In this document: in pieces, positions 24,483 through 33,130 of the stretch
How the letters are laid out: each line of letters begins with the position of its first letter
Position numbering within the stretch: the first letter of the stretch is position 1
From: Rhodobacteraceae bacterium IMCC1909
Lineage (GTDB): Bacteria; Pseudomonadota; Alphaproteobacteria; Rhodobacterales; Rhodobacteraceae
Direction of reading: 5' to 3'
NCBI GenBank assembly: GCA_030704425.1
Contig: JAPDHM010000001.1
Span: forward strand, 868,001-932,000
Length of the DNA stretch: 64,000 nt
Program-made: the position numbers and the translations under genes
Notes under the pieces: model-generated
What the model saw: the letters and a program-made list of their open reading frames with translations, nothing else
Told to the model about the DNA's origin: nothing
The model's database searches: none

Positions 24483-24595
24483 TCTAAAGGTAGCAAACCT
24501 GATCGCGGTCGTAGGTGGCGATACTACAGCCCACGAGGTACGCCAGAGAGCCAGATGCCATAACTGCGGCGTGAAGGGTAACAACACCGTATCAA
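24483..24595 (+). repeat. cassette-boundary repeat, copy E
   Basis: It has most of the 5' extension (AAAGGTAGCAAACCTGAT) and the core from 24523 to about 24595, with one extra C in AACAACACCGTATCA. The encoded peptide frame LKVANLIAVVGGDTTAHEV and CHNCGVKG is open, then ends in a different tail. It is the last copy before the integrase gene (convergent, 54 bp on). Confidence 0.85.
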
Positions 24596-24648
24596 GTGGT
24601 CTAGTCAGACCTATACGGGCATCTGTGTAAGCCTCAGCGGCACTACCG

Positions 24649-25917
24649 CTAGTGTAACGACCAGTCTAGGTGGTTGATTGCCTCTCGAATCCCCTTGAGG
24701 GCTAGACCATCAGAGTAGTTACCGAAGGTCTGTCCTTCGATTTCATGGCCCATAAGTCTGGCGACTACAGTCACTGGTATTGTTGCGTTTTCGAGCTGAG
24801 TAGCAAAGCCCTTCCTCAGTGAGTGGAACACATAGTCTTTCCCATACCCCAGTGAGGATTTTAGCCGTCCAAACCTCTTGCCGATAGCGTTTGACCTGTC
24901 GCCGTACTGATTGAAGGTGAGACCAGACAACAAGTAACCATCTGTGCTGGTATCAACCAGCCTTGCGACAGTTTGGGTGATGTGGGGATGAATAGGTATT
25001 GTGCGCCAACCAGCCTCCGTCTTCGCATCTACAATTTCAATCTTGTCGCTATAAACATTGCCCAGCTTAAGGGAGCATAACTCCTCAATACGACAGCCAC
25101 TATATGCCCCCAGTGTGATTAAATCTCTGAGGGTGTCATCCTCGCAAGCAACAAGCAGCTTTTGATAGTCCTGAACCCTGAACGACTTACGCTGGGCTTG
25201 TATGGTGGCCTTGGTGCTTTTCTTTTGCTTCGGAGGGAAAATCTTCATAAAAGGTGAGGGCAGGGTAAGTCCTTTGCTATTTTCAAGGTAATCCCAATAG
25301 ACGCTGACAGGTGAAATCATCCGCCTTCTTGTAGCTAGAGATAAGCCTTGTTCAGTTCCAAGTGTTACATTCACCCAGTCCCTGACTTTGACCCTTGTAG
25401 CGTCCGAGGCATACGGAAATTATTTGATGAAAAGCATCAGGTCTCGTCGCTGCATATCGGCTGTTTTTGGGCCGACATCTCTCGATGCAAAAAACTCATC
25501 AACATGTTCTCGAAGCAGCACTTCATTACCATGTGCTACACTGATGGCATCATACAGCGTTGTGGGGCCGTCTCCCTCATTCTTGTCTCCGAGGTATTCC
25601 GAAAGTGCGACCTCCTCTTGCGCCATCCGCATCTCGTAGTCTGGGACGCCTTTAGACCTGTGTCGTTGGGTGTCTTGTCGAACTAATGCTAATGTGGCGA
25701 GAAGCTCATCGTTGCTCCCAATTTTTAAGCCCTTAGCGATAGCAACTTGTCGTTTCCATTCCGCTATAACAGGAAGCACACGACTGTTGGTGATGCTGAG
25801 CGAGTACGTTTCGAGTGATTGTTTGAACCGCACTTTGCCAAAGTGTTTTCTGAGTGCCGTTGGTATTTCAAGGACTGCATACCAACCTTGTCGTTGCTTC
25901 AATAGGAATTTTGGCAT
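24649..25917 (-). pseudogene. island tyrosine recombinase (integrase) with one in-frame stop
   Basis: ATG 25917 follows GAGG at 6-nt spacing. The frame runs 165 codons (PKFLLKQRQGWYAVLEIP start, phage-integrase SAM-like N-domain), meets TAA at 25422-25420, and continues in the same frame for 256 codons with a complete catalytic domain: Arg in SGCRIEELCSL, HSLRKGF (HxxR), LMGHE and the Tyr nucleophile in FGNYSDG. A single base change to a sense codon would restore a 422-residue integrase. Position beside attR fits a tRNA-Ser integrase reading into the island. Repair, sequencing error or true inactivation cannot be separated here. Confidence 0.8.
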
Positions 25918-25937
25918 CGTAGACCTCAATGTCTTTA

Positions 25938-25960
25938 CCACCTACGTTTGCCACCTACGT
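25938..25960. repeat. tandem repeat CCACCTACGT at the integrase promoter
   Basis: CCACCTACGT occurs at 25938-25947 and 25951-25960, between the integrase start and the right attachment core. Short direct repeats here could be arm-type integrase sites or an excisionase binding site. Confidence 0.45.
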
Positions 25961-26027
25961 ATAGGTAATAATAGCCATATAAATAGGAAAATAAGTGGTT
26001 ATAGGTCAATTGGCGTAGTATCAATTA

Positions 26028-26037
26028 GTCTCCGCCA
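26028..26037 (+). repeat. probable attR core
   Basis: GTCTCCGCCA is identical to the 3' end of tRNA-Ser (4638-4647). Three further bases to the left match with one mismatch. The island between the two copies would be about 21.4 kb. Confidence 0.6.
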
Positions 26038-26073
26038 TCCAATCCTTTTATCTACTTGTTTGTAATCTGCCTT

Positions 26074-26223
26074 TTATGCCTCATCCACCAGGCCGGTGAT
26101 CAATCTGTGTTGGTCTTCGCGGCTGATTTGGCCGTAGCTGCGCATAGTGGTTAGGACGTCAGTATGGCCAAGGTTTTGCGCGGTGGTGGTGAGCTCGGTG
26201 ACGGAAGAGATACAATGAAGAAG
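26074..26223 (-). pseudogene. C-terminal stub of a second tyrosine recombinase
   Basis: On the minus strand the frame reads TTTAQNLGHTDVLTTMRSYG, then QISREDQHRLITGLVDEA and TAA at 26076-26074. This is the tail of an integrase with the conserved LGH and the Tyr nucleophile, of a subfamily different from the gene at 24649. Upstream the frame soon ends in a stop and I see no catalytic Arg or HxxR. It lies 37 bp outside the predicted attR, so it belongs to an older neighbouring element. Confidence 0.7.
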
Positions 26224-26669
26224 AGACATTGAGATGACTGCGTGAGATTTAAGGTCATCTTCATGCAGCTATGGATGTTGCAAGCCTATGCCGCACTGCG
26301 GGTATTTTATCGAGTGAAAGGGTCATTCAATGCTCTTTACGAGGGGGTGCAAGTGATACGTTAAGATGGTTTTAATTGCGGTAGAAAAGCGCTGGATCGC
26401 ATCTTTGCAGAAGGTCACACACAGACATGTTTAGGATTTACGGCATAGCAAGCGATAATTTAATGGCGCACAATGCATCTGGGCGCAGCCAAATTGAATA
26501 AAGGACAGGGCTGATAAATGGGGGTTGTCGTTATTGAACGCGATTTTCCGCGCTGTTGAAATAGACCCTCCAGAAACCCAGAGAGTCACATGAGTTGAGT
26601 CATCAACTTGAATCCAGATACAAAATCCAATAAAATCCGATACACGAGGTGACTTCGGAGTTTAGTGTG
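26224..26669. other. non-coding scar region
   Basis: No gene supported. It lies between the integrase stub and the membrane protein. No tRNA, repeat or clear promoter is visible beyond a short AT-rich stretch before 26670. Confidence 0.4.
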
Positions 26670-27395
26670 ATGGTAAGAATTCTAATTAACTCTTTTTTAT
26701 CACTGGTTGTACTGGCTGTTTGCTTGATGTTTTCATGGCGCGCATTGTCGGAGGCAAATTTCCTTTTTCCTCAGCTTTATGAAATCAATGGAATTGACGC
26801 GCAAATTGCCAAATATGGGCCCCAAAATAGGAACCGAGTTGGTTTTGAAACTACAACTAAGGCGGATAGGGGTATAATATTCGGAGAAATAGTTGAGGCT
26901 GTAAATAATAGTGGTATCGGTCTAAAAGAAATTGTTTATCGGGCTCCCGGTGGCGAAGTAATTGACACTTTTCTTACGCAGCCAGAAATCGATCATCTGA
27001 ATGATGTGGCTCGATTAATTGGTTATCTAAATAAAACATTATTATACCTAACGGCCTTTCTGTTTTGTCTTGTGACGTTTTGTTGGACATTAAAAGTTCG
27101 GAAAAACACAAATATATGGAGACCTTTCACTGTAGGAAAGTCATTCATAAGCATGTTGGCAGTGTTGTTACTTTGTTTTGCCATTGTAACAGCAGTTGGC
27201 CCGCAAAGAGTTTTTTATGCTCTTCACGAGTGGATTTTTGCCGGTATGGCTCCTTGGCACTTTTATTTCCAGGACTCATTGATGACTACCATGTTAACCG
27301 AGCCTCTATTTGGGAGCATATCAATTTTATTGATAGGAACCGCATTTTTTTTCTGGCTTTTGCTATCAGCTCTGATCAAAAGAATTTTGGCTTAG
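26670..27395 (+). CDS. DUF1461-like integral membrane protein
   Basis: I chose ATG 26670, 9 nt after CGGAG; GTG 26649 is an in-frame alternative. The 241-residue protein has four membrane spans: residues 5-25, about 125-145, 160-180 and 215-237. The loop before the last span reads ALHEWIFAGMAPWHFYFQDSL..TEPLFG, matching the FHE-LFP...W-F-----L--LFPE-F pattern of DUF1461 proteins. Their function is unknown. AT-rich codons differ from the core genes, so it probably arrived with the older element. Confidence 0.65.
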   Translation: MVRILINSFLSLVVLAVCLMFSWRALSEANFLFPQLYEINGIDAQIAKYGPQNRNRVGFETTTKADRGIIFGEIVEAVNNSGIGLKEIVYRAPGGEVIDTFLTQPEIDHLNDVARLIGYLNKTLLYLTAFLFCLVTFCWTLKVRKNTNIWRPFTVGKSFISMLAVLLLCFAIVTAVGPQRVFYALHEWIFAGMAPWHFYFQDSLMTTMLTEPLFGSISILLIGTAFFFWLLLSALIKRILA

Positions 27396-27459
27396 ATGTC
27401 GCGTAACCCTGCAACTGCCTCGGGCAAATTCCCAAGCGCGGCAATATTGACACCTGATA

Positions 27460-27720
27460 TTACCGATCTTTGTATTTATCCCAATATTCGATCAACCACT
27501 CTGGTCTGTGCAGTCCACAGCGTGGAAACCTAGCCCAGTGGCAGGTTTTGTCTGCAACGAAGTTCGGGCGTGGAAAGCCATGAAAAGCGACCATTAAGGT
27601 TTCAGGTGCGGGCTTAAAAGGGGGCACAAATATATCCATCAAATATTGACGCCGCAAATGGTACTTGAAACTCTGTATCCACTCTAATGGGTAATAGTCT
27701 TTCTTCCGCGCGTGAGCGGC
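27460..27720 (-). pseudogene. C-terminal fragment of a glycosyltransferase-like protein
   Basis: The open frame reads KKDYYPLEWIQSFKYHLRRQ, then MVAFHGFPRPN and HRPEWLIEYWDKYKDR before TAA. The SFK, FHG-P-P and W--YW pattern is the tail of a family of glycosyltransferases found in Rhodobacteraceae. A stop codon lies just upstream and no N-terminal part is present. It is probably core or island debris next to tRNA-Ala. Confidence 0.45.
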
Positions 27721-27801
27721 GACAAACCTTGCTCAACGTGGAGATTGAACGGGCTGAATGATCGCTGGATAGCGATTGGTCATCTTAAATTTTTGGGGAA
27801 A

Positions 27802-27877
27802 TGGTGGACCCTAGCGGGATCGAACCGCTGACCTCCTGCATGCCATGCAGGCGCTCTCCCAGCTGAGCTAAGGGCCC
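27802..27877 (-). tRNA. tRNA-Ala(GGC)
   Basis: A 76-nt tRNA on the minus strand. The acceptor GGGCCCT pairs with AGGGTCC and contains the G3-U70 wobble pair that marks alanine tRNAs, followed by A and an encoded CCA. The anticodon loop ATGGCAT gives GGC, reading GCC and GCU. Its 3' end faces the accessory region, as does the 3' end of tRNA-Ser at the other border. Confidence 0.97.
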
Positions 27878-27948
27878 TTTGATATCTTGCTGTCTAGGCA
27901 AGGCTTGGCGCGGGATCAAGAGGAAATCAGCGCGCCAAGCAAAGAAAT

Positions 27949-28269
27949 TTAGCTGTCGTCGTCTGTGGCGACATCTGCGATTTCATCGAGTGAAACCGTA
28001 TCATCGTCGTCGTCATCAAGCACATCATCGCCCAAATCTACATCGACGTCATCATCGTCTAATACCACTTCATCGGCATCTGTATCGGCTTCATTCATCT
28101 TTGTTGTTTGTGCATCTTCCGCATCGGCCACTATGGTGCGACCTTTATTTGCGTCAAGCGTAACAGTTTCGCCCGTGTAGGGGCTGATGATCGGATCTTT
28201 ATTCAAGTCGTAAAAACGCTTGCCTGTGGTGGGGCAAATACGTTTGGTACCCCATTCTTCGTTCGGCAT
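27949..28269 (-). CDS. TIGR02300 family protein (acidic, FYDLNKDPI motif)
   Basis: ATG 28269 follows a GAGAGGGG site; a longer frame upstream overlaps the divergent gene. The 106-residue product starts EEWGTKRICPTTGKRFYDLN, the signature of this small alphaproteobacterial family, and ends in a very acidic tail of Asp runs. The function is unknown. Divergent from the YgjP-like gene. Confidence 0.9.
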   Translation of the reverse strand: MPNEEWGTKRICPTTGKRFYDLNKDPIISPYTGETVTLDANKGRTIVADAEDAQTTKMNEADTDADEVVLDDDDVDVDLGDDVLDDDDDDTVSLDEIADVATDDDS

Positions 28270-28336
28270 GGGTTTTCCCCTCTCGCAATCGGTGACAATC
28301 TGTGCCGAGTGCCATACACAAGAGGCGGTGTCAAAG

Positions 28337-29077
28337 GTGAAATCTATTAATTCGTGGATGTCGTGGATGAATCTGCTCTCAAATACGGCTGATCGGCAGA
28401 TTATACTGCCCGGCCGGCCTGAAATTAAGGTGCTTTTGCGCCCATCGCGCCGGGCAAGCCGCCTGTCTCTGCGGATCTCGCGGCTCAAAGGGCAGGTGAC
28501 ACTCAGTCTGCCTTTATCCTGTCCGATGGTGCAGGCGGAAAATTTTGTTCTGGAGAAAGAATCTTGGATCCGTGCGCATTTGGCCGATTTGCCCCGGGTG
28601 GCTCAGGCTGGTTTTGACCGTCAGCTGCCCTTTGCTGGTCGGCAATTAACCATAAGCCCGGGCGCGGGGCGGCAGGTTGAGCTGAGCGGGGATCGACTGT
28701 TGGTGCCTGGCCGCGAGTCTTTGGTGCCTGCGCGCGTGAAAGCCTTTTTGAAGCTGCAAGCGCGCTTGGCGCTGCAGGAGGCGGTTGATCGCTTTTCCGA
28801 ACGTCTCGGGCGGCCCTATGGGCGCCTGACACTGCGGGACACGACCTCGAGATGGGGGTCTTGTTCAACACAGGGAAATTTGAACTTCTCATGGCGCTTG
28901 ATCATGGCCCCACCAGAGGTGTTGCGCTATGTGGCGGCTCATGAGGTGGCGCATTTGGAACAGATGAATCACTCTGCCGCCTTTTGGGCGCTTGTTGAGC
29001 GCCTCTTTCCGGGCCATCAGGCGCAGCGTGACTGGCTCAAGCGCCACGGTGAAGATCTGCATCGTTATCAGTTCTAA
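28337..29077 (+). CDS. YgjP-like (DUF45/M48-type) zinc metallopeptidase domain protein
   Basis: About 246 residues. The C-terminal part has the SprT/YgjP-like signature: RWGSCSTQGNLNFSWRLIMAP, then AAHEVAHLEQMNHSAAFW with HExxH and a downstream His as third zinc ligand, then W. Proteolysis has not been shown for most members. GTG 28337 follows AAGAGG; ATG 28358 and 28367 are also possible starts. It shares the intergenic region with the divergent TIGR02300 gene. Confidence 0.85.
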   Translation: MKSINSWMSWMNLLSNTADRQIILPGRPEIKVLLRPSRRASRLSLRISRLKGQVTLSLPLSCPMVQAENFVLEKESWIRAHLADLPRVAQAGFDRQLPFAGRQLTISPGAGRQVELSGDRLLVPGRESLVPARVKAFLKLQARLALQEAVDRFSERLGRPYGRLTLRDTTSRWGSCSTQGNLNFSWRLIMAPPEVLRYVAAHEVAHLEQMNHSAAFWALVERLFPGHQAQRDWLKRHGEDLHRYQF

Positions 29078-29138
29078 ATGGTGCTTCTGAGGCGACGCGG
29101 GCTGGCCATGCCCATTGGTGTTTGACAGGCGCGGCAAA

Positions 29139-29148
29139 TGTGATCACA
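29139..29148. promoter_or_regulatory. predicted operator TGTGATCACA at the GntR gene
   Basis: The perfect palindrome TGTGATCACA ends one base before the ATG of the GntR gene. A TTGACA hexamer lies at 29122-29127, so the palindrome covers the expected -10 or transcription start. The same palindrome occurs twice upstream of sucC. This suggests autorepression by the GntR protein. Confidence 0.7.
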
Positions 29149-29149
29149 A

Positions 29150-29800
29150 ATGCATATGGCAGAAAAATTGCAAGACAGCTATCTGGCCGCACATGACCAG
29201 CTTTACCGCACATTGCGCATGCGGATCATGTACGGCGAAATGCGCCCGGGGCAGGCGATAACCCTGCGGGGAGTGGCCGAGGAATTCGGAGTCTCAGTGA
29301 CCCCGGTGCGCGAGGCGTTGAAGCGGCTGGCGGCAGAGGGGGCTCTCAGCATTTCTGTGAGCGGGAGGTTCCAAACCCCGGTTCTGACCAATGACCGGAT
29401 TGAGGAGCTTGCTGCTCTGCGGGCGTTGATCGAGGTGGAATTGGCCACACGGGCCTTGCCGCGGGCGCATATGGCGCTGGTTGAGCGGTTACAAACGATA
29501 AATAACGCCATTTCTGTGGCTGTGGCGAAGGCGGATGCTGTCACTTACATACGGACAAATCTCGAGTTTCACCGCACGCTCTATTTGCGGGCCCAGGCTC
29601 CGGCGATGCTGGCAACGGTCGAGACAGTGTGGCTGCAAATGGGCCCAACGATGCGGGCGCTCTATGGCCGGTTGCAACGCAAGGATCCACCAATGCATCA
29701 CCGCCTGATTCTTGCCGCTTTGAAAGCTGGCGATGAACCGGGCCTTCGGGTGGCTGTGCGGGCGGATGTCACCCAGGGGCTGCGAATGTTGGCGGGCTAA
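29150..29800 (+). CDS. GntR family (FCD domain) transcriptional regulator, candidate TCA-cycle regulator
   Basis: A 216-residue regulator. The N-terminal winged HTH (residues 12-75) has LRGVAEEFGVSVTPVREALKRLAAEGAL, the GntR signature. The C-terminal FCD domain has the metal-binding Asp/His pattern (TNLEFHRTLYLRA and HHRLILAALKAGD). FCD regulators usually sense organic acids. The operator TGTGATCACA overlaps its start and recurs as a pair at the sucC promoter, so it probably controls itself and the suc-lpd block. ATG 29156 is an alternative start; no good ribosome binding site is seen for either. Confidence 0.85.
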   Translation: MHMAEKLQDSYLAAHDQLYRTLRMRIMYGEMRPGQAITLRGVAEEFGVSVTPVREALKRLAAEGALSISVSGRFQTPVLTNDRIEELAALRALIEVELATRALPRAHMALVERLQTINNAISVAVAKADAVTYIRTNLEFHRTLYLRAQAPAMLATVETVWLQMGPTMRALYGRLQRKDPPMHHRLILAALKAGDEPGLRVAVRADVTQGLRMLAG

Positions 29801-29860
29801 GACCTCTGCATAACCCAACCGCCAAGCCAAAACACTGTGCCCGGTGGCCACACCCGGCTG

Positions 29861-29884
29861 CGCCTGCCTGCCCCCCGGCAGGCG
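29861..29884. terminator. GC-rich hairpin after the GntR gene
   Basis: CGCCTGCC pairs with GGCAGGCG around an 8-nt C-rich loop. It is followed by TATTC rather than a T-run, so termination is only likely. The rest of the 286-bp gap to lpd shows no gene. Confidence 0.4.
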
Positions 29885-30086
29885 TATTCACCATCTCAAC
29901 ATGATGGAAAGTATTGTTATTGATCAAATTTTTCAATAATTTTACCACCAGACATATGCGCCCGCCCAGGCCGGCGCTGCCCTCATTTCATGTTGCAATG
30001 GCGTTATGCAGAGGTCTTCTCTAAGACCTGCACCCTTGGGCGCAGGCCTGAAAATACGATAAATTTTGTGACGGCGGCGGCCCCGC

Positions 30087-31475
30087 TCAGCTGTGAATTG
30101 CCCCATCGCCACAGGCCAAAGCCGCCTCGCGCACGGCTTCGGAATAGGTGGGATGGGCGTGGCAGGTACGCGCCAGATCTTCAGCGGCGGCGCCAAATTC
30201 CATTGCCACGCAGACCTCATGGATCAGATCTCCCGCCATTGGGCCGATGATATGCGCGCCAAGAATGCGATCGGTTGTTGTGTCTGCTAGGATTTTCACA
30301 AAGCCATCAGCCGCAAAATTCGCTTTTGCGCGGCCATTGCCCATGAAGGAAAACTTGCCGGCCTTGTAGGCTCGGCCTGCCTCTTTCAGTTGCTCTTCTG
30401 TTTGGCCAACGGTGGCGACCTCTGGATGCGTGTAGATCACACCGGGGATTACATCATAGTTCACATGGCCTGCTTGCCCTGCCAAGATTTCCGCCACGGC
30501 CATGCCTTCATCTTCGGCCTTATGGGCCAGCATGGGGCCAGTTATGGCGTCGCCAATGGCATAAATGCCGGGAACAGAGGTTGCGTAATGGGCATCGGTT
30601 TGGATTTGACCGCGCGCGGTGAGGATGACGCCAAGCGCGTCTAATCTGAGGCCGTCTACGTAGGGACGCCGGCCCGTGGCGACAAGCACCACATCCGTCT
30701 CCAACTTATGCGTGGTGTCTTTTTTGCGTTTGACATAGCTCACAGTGGCTTTGCCTTTTTTCACTGAAACGGATTGCACGGCTGCGCCCATGGTGAACTT
30801 GAGGCCTTGTTTCTTGAGAATCCTGAGGAAGGTTTTTTGCACCTCACCGTCCATACCGGCGGTGATGTCGTCCAAAAATTCTATCACCTCAACCTCGGTG
30901 CCCAGGCGCGCATAGACAGATCCCAATTCCAATCCAATAACACCAGCGCCGATCACCACCATTTTGCTCGGAATTTTGTCCAACGCCAGGGCACCTGTTG
31001 ATGTCACGACGGTTTTCTCATCAATTTCAATTCCGGGCAGACTGGAGGGTTCAGAGCCAGAAGCGATGATGATGTGTTTGGCCTGATGGATGTCATCACC
31101 AACTTTGACCTGACCGGCCGCAGGAATGCTGCCCCAGCCTTTCAGCCAGTCAATTTTGTTTTTCTTGAATAGAAACTCAATGCCCTTGGTATTGCCGTCA
31201 ATCACCTCGGTTTTATACCCCTGCATCTTCACCCAATCGACTTTAGGATCTTCGGCAATCAAACCCATTTTGGCAAAATTATGTTGCGCTTCATGCAATT
31301 GGTGGCTGGCATGTAGCAGGGCTTTGGAGGGGATACAGCCGACATTCAGGCAGGTCCCCCCAAGCGTGTCACGCCCCTCGACACAGGCGGTTTTGAGACC
31401 GAGCTGGGCGCAGCGAATAGCGCTGACATAGCCACCGGGGCCGGAGCCAATCACAATTACATCATAAGAAGCCAT
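30087..31475 (-). CDS. lpdA: dihydrolipoyl dehydrogenase (E3)
   Basis: A 462-residue flavoprotein that reoxidises lipoyl groups of 2-oxoacid dehydrogenases with NAD+. The FAD Rossmann motif [10 protein letters not shown] is at residues 10-19, the redox pair Cys42-Cys47 in [13 protein letters not shown], the NAD-binding [12 protein letters not shown] in the middle, and the catalytic HAHPTYSE (His441, Glu446) near the end. It is the last gene of sucC-sucD-sucA-sucB-lpd, 154 bp after sucB, and so the E3 of the 2-oxoglutarate dehydrogenase complex, though it may serve others. Confidence 0.96.
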   Translation of the reverse strand: MASYDVIVIGSGPGGYVSAIRCAQLGLKTACVEGRDTLGGTCLNVGCIPSKALLHASHQLHEAQHNFAKMGLIAEDPKVDWVKMQGYKTEVIDGNTKGIEFLFKKNKIDWLKGWGSIPAAGQVKVGDDIHQAKHIIIASGSEPSSLPGIEIDEKTVVTSTGALALDKIPSKMVVIGAGVIGLELGSVYARLGTEVEVIEFLDDITAGMDGEVQKTFLRILKKQGLKFTMGAAVQSVSVKKGKATVSYVKRKKDTTHKLETDVVLVATGRRPYVDGLRLDALGVILTARGQIQTDAHYATSVPGIYAIGDAITGPMLAHKAEDEGMAVAEILAGQAGHVNYDVIPGVIYTHPEVATVGQTEEQLKEAGRAYKAGKFSFMGNGRAKANFAADGFVKILADTTTDRILGAHIIGPMAGDLIHEVCVAMEFGAAAEDLARTCHAHPTYSEAVREAALACGDGAIHS

Positions 31476-31629
31476 AAGAAAGGTCCTTTATTTTCAGGGC
31501 GGGCCCGGGAGCCCATGGTTGTATTTTTGTCCCAACTTCAAATTAAGTGAGGCCGGGCAAAGATCATAACGAACAAATGTCCAAAATGAAAACTATGGCC
31601 ACCGCCGGTGACGTTGGATCTCAGCCGGA

Positions 31630-33126
31630 TTAGAGATCCATCAACAGGCGGCGCGGGTCTTCTAAGGCTTCTTTGACGCGTACGAGGAAGGTGACGGCAC
31701 CCTTGCCGTCCACGACCCGGTGATCATAGCTCAAAGCCAGATACATCATGGGGCGAATAACCACCTCACCGTTGATCGCCATCGGACGGTCTTGGATCTT
31801 ATGCATGCCCAATATGCCCGATTGCGGTGGGTTGAGAATAGGCGAAGACATCAGTGAGCCGTAGACACCACCGTTGGAGATGGTGAAGGTGCCGCCCTGC
31901 ATTTCTGCCATGGACAATTTACCGTCACGCGCGCGGGCGCCTTTTTCCGCAATGGCTTTTTCGATCTCGGCAAAGGATAAGGTATCCGCATCACGGATTA
32001 CCGGCACCACCAATCCGGTTGGCGTGCCCGCGGCGATGCCCATGTGGACGAAATTTTTATAAACGATATCTGTGCCATCAATTTCCGAGTTGACCTCTGG
32101 CACCTCGCGCAGCGCATGGCAGCAGGCCAGTGTGAAAAAAGACATAAAGCCCAGTTTCACGCCATGTTTCTTTAAAAACAGATCTTTATATTCATGACGC
32201 AGGGCCATGACCTCTGTCATGTCGACTTCATTATACGTCGTTAATATGGCCGCAATGTTCTGGCTGTCCTTGAGACGCCGCGCAATGGTTTGGCGCAGGC
32301 GTGTCATTTTCACGCGCTCTTCGCGTGCGGCATCATCGGCAGGTACCGCCGCGCGAATGGGCGTGGCTGGCGGGATCGGAACGGCCTGGGGCGCGGTTGC
32401 GGCGAGGGCTTTTTGAACGTCTTGTTTCATCACACGGTTATCTTTGCCCGTTGCGGTCACATCATTTCGGTTGAGGCCGGCCTCGGACATGAGTTTTTTC
32501 GCTGACGGGGCATCTTCGACATCATGGCTTTTTGCAGCGGTGGCGGTGGCGGCCTCCGCTGGGGCTGGATTGCCGGAGATGTCCCCGCCAATCACAGCCA
32601 ATTGTCCGCCCGCTTGCACGGTGCTGCCTTCAGCGGCAAGGATTTGCCCCAAAACACCGGCGGCCGGTGCGGGCACTTCCACATTCACCTTATCGGTTTC
32701 CAATTCACAGAGCATTTCATCCTGTGCCACCGTATCGCCTGGCTTTTTGTACCAGATCGAGACTGTGGCTTCCGTGACAGATTCGCCCAATACCGGTACC
32801 ATTACTGCGACGGTTTGCGTCTCCGGCGCAGGTGCACTTTTGGCGGTTGTCGCCGTGGCTGTGGCTACGGCGGGTTCAGAGACTGCGGCACGCTCGTTGA
32901 TTTGTGCCAATAGCGCTTCGGTGCTGACGGTCGCGCCTTCAGCGGCAACGATTTCCGCCAATGTGCCAGCCACGGGGCTGGGCACTTCAACGGTGACCTT
33001 GTCAGTTTCCAGCTCACAGAGCATATCGTCCACGGCAACTTGATCGCCAGGTTTTTTGAACCAAGTCGCGACAGTGGCCTCGGTCACAGATTCGCCCAAA
33101 GTGGGAACACGAACTTCGGTGGCCAT
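31630..33126 (-). CDS. sucB: 2-oxoglutarate dehydrogenase E2, dihydrolipoyl succinyltransferase, two lipoyl domains
   Basis: A 498-residue E2 subunit. There are two N-terminal lipoyl domains with the ELETDKV motif (modified Lys43 and Lys146), each followed by an Ala/Pro-rich linker. A peripheral subunit-binding domain (about 208-245, [20 protein letters not shown]) and the catalytic domain ending [16 protein letters not shown] follow. It transfers succinyl to CoA in the TCA cycle. E. coli SucB has a single lipoyl domain; here there are two. It starts 4 bp after the sucA stop. Confidence 0.96.
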   Translation of the reverse strand: MATEVRVPTLGESVTEATVATWFKKPGDQVAVDDMLCELETDKVTVEVPSPVAGTLAEIVAAEGATVSTEALLAQINERAAVSEPAVATATATTAKSAPAPETQTVAVMVPVLGESVTEATVSIWYKKPGDTVAQDEMLCELETDKVNVEVPAPAAGVLGQILAAEGSTVQAGGQLAVIGGDISGNPAPAEAATATAAKSHDVEDAPSAKKLMSEAGLNRNDVTATGKDNRVMKQDVQKALAATAPQAVPIPPATPIRAAVPADDAAREERVKMTRLRQTIARRLKDSQNIAAILTTYNEVDMTEVMALRHEYKDLFLKKHGVKLGFMSFFTLACCHALREVPEVNSEIDGTDIVYKNFVHMGIAAGTPTGLVVPVIRDADTLSFAEIEKAIAEKGARARDGKLSMAEMQGGTFTISNGGVYGSLMSSPILNPPQSGILGMHKIQDRPMAINGEVVIRPMMYLALSYDHRVVDGKGAVTFLVRVKEALEDPRRLLMDL

Positions 33127-33130
33127 GATT

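Noticed and set aside
10999-24595. Array of repeats as a classical integron
   Set aside because: There is no IntI with its extra domain, the repeats are not imperfect palindromes like attC, and GTTAAC-like ends appear only at one copy.
10999-24595. Repeats as a CRISPR array
   Set aside because: Copies are long, far apart (0.5-10 kb) and separated by genes, with no cas genes.
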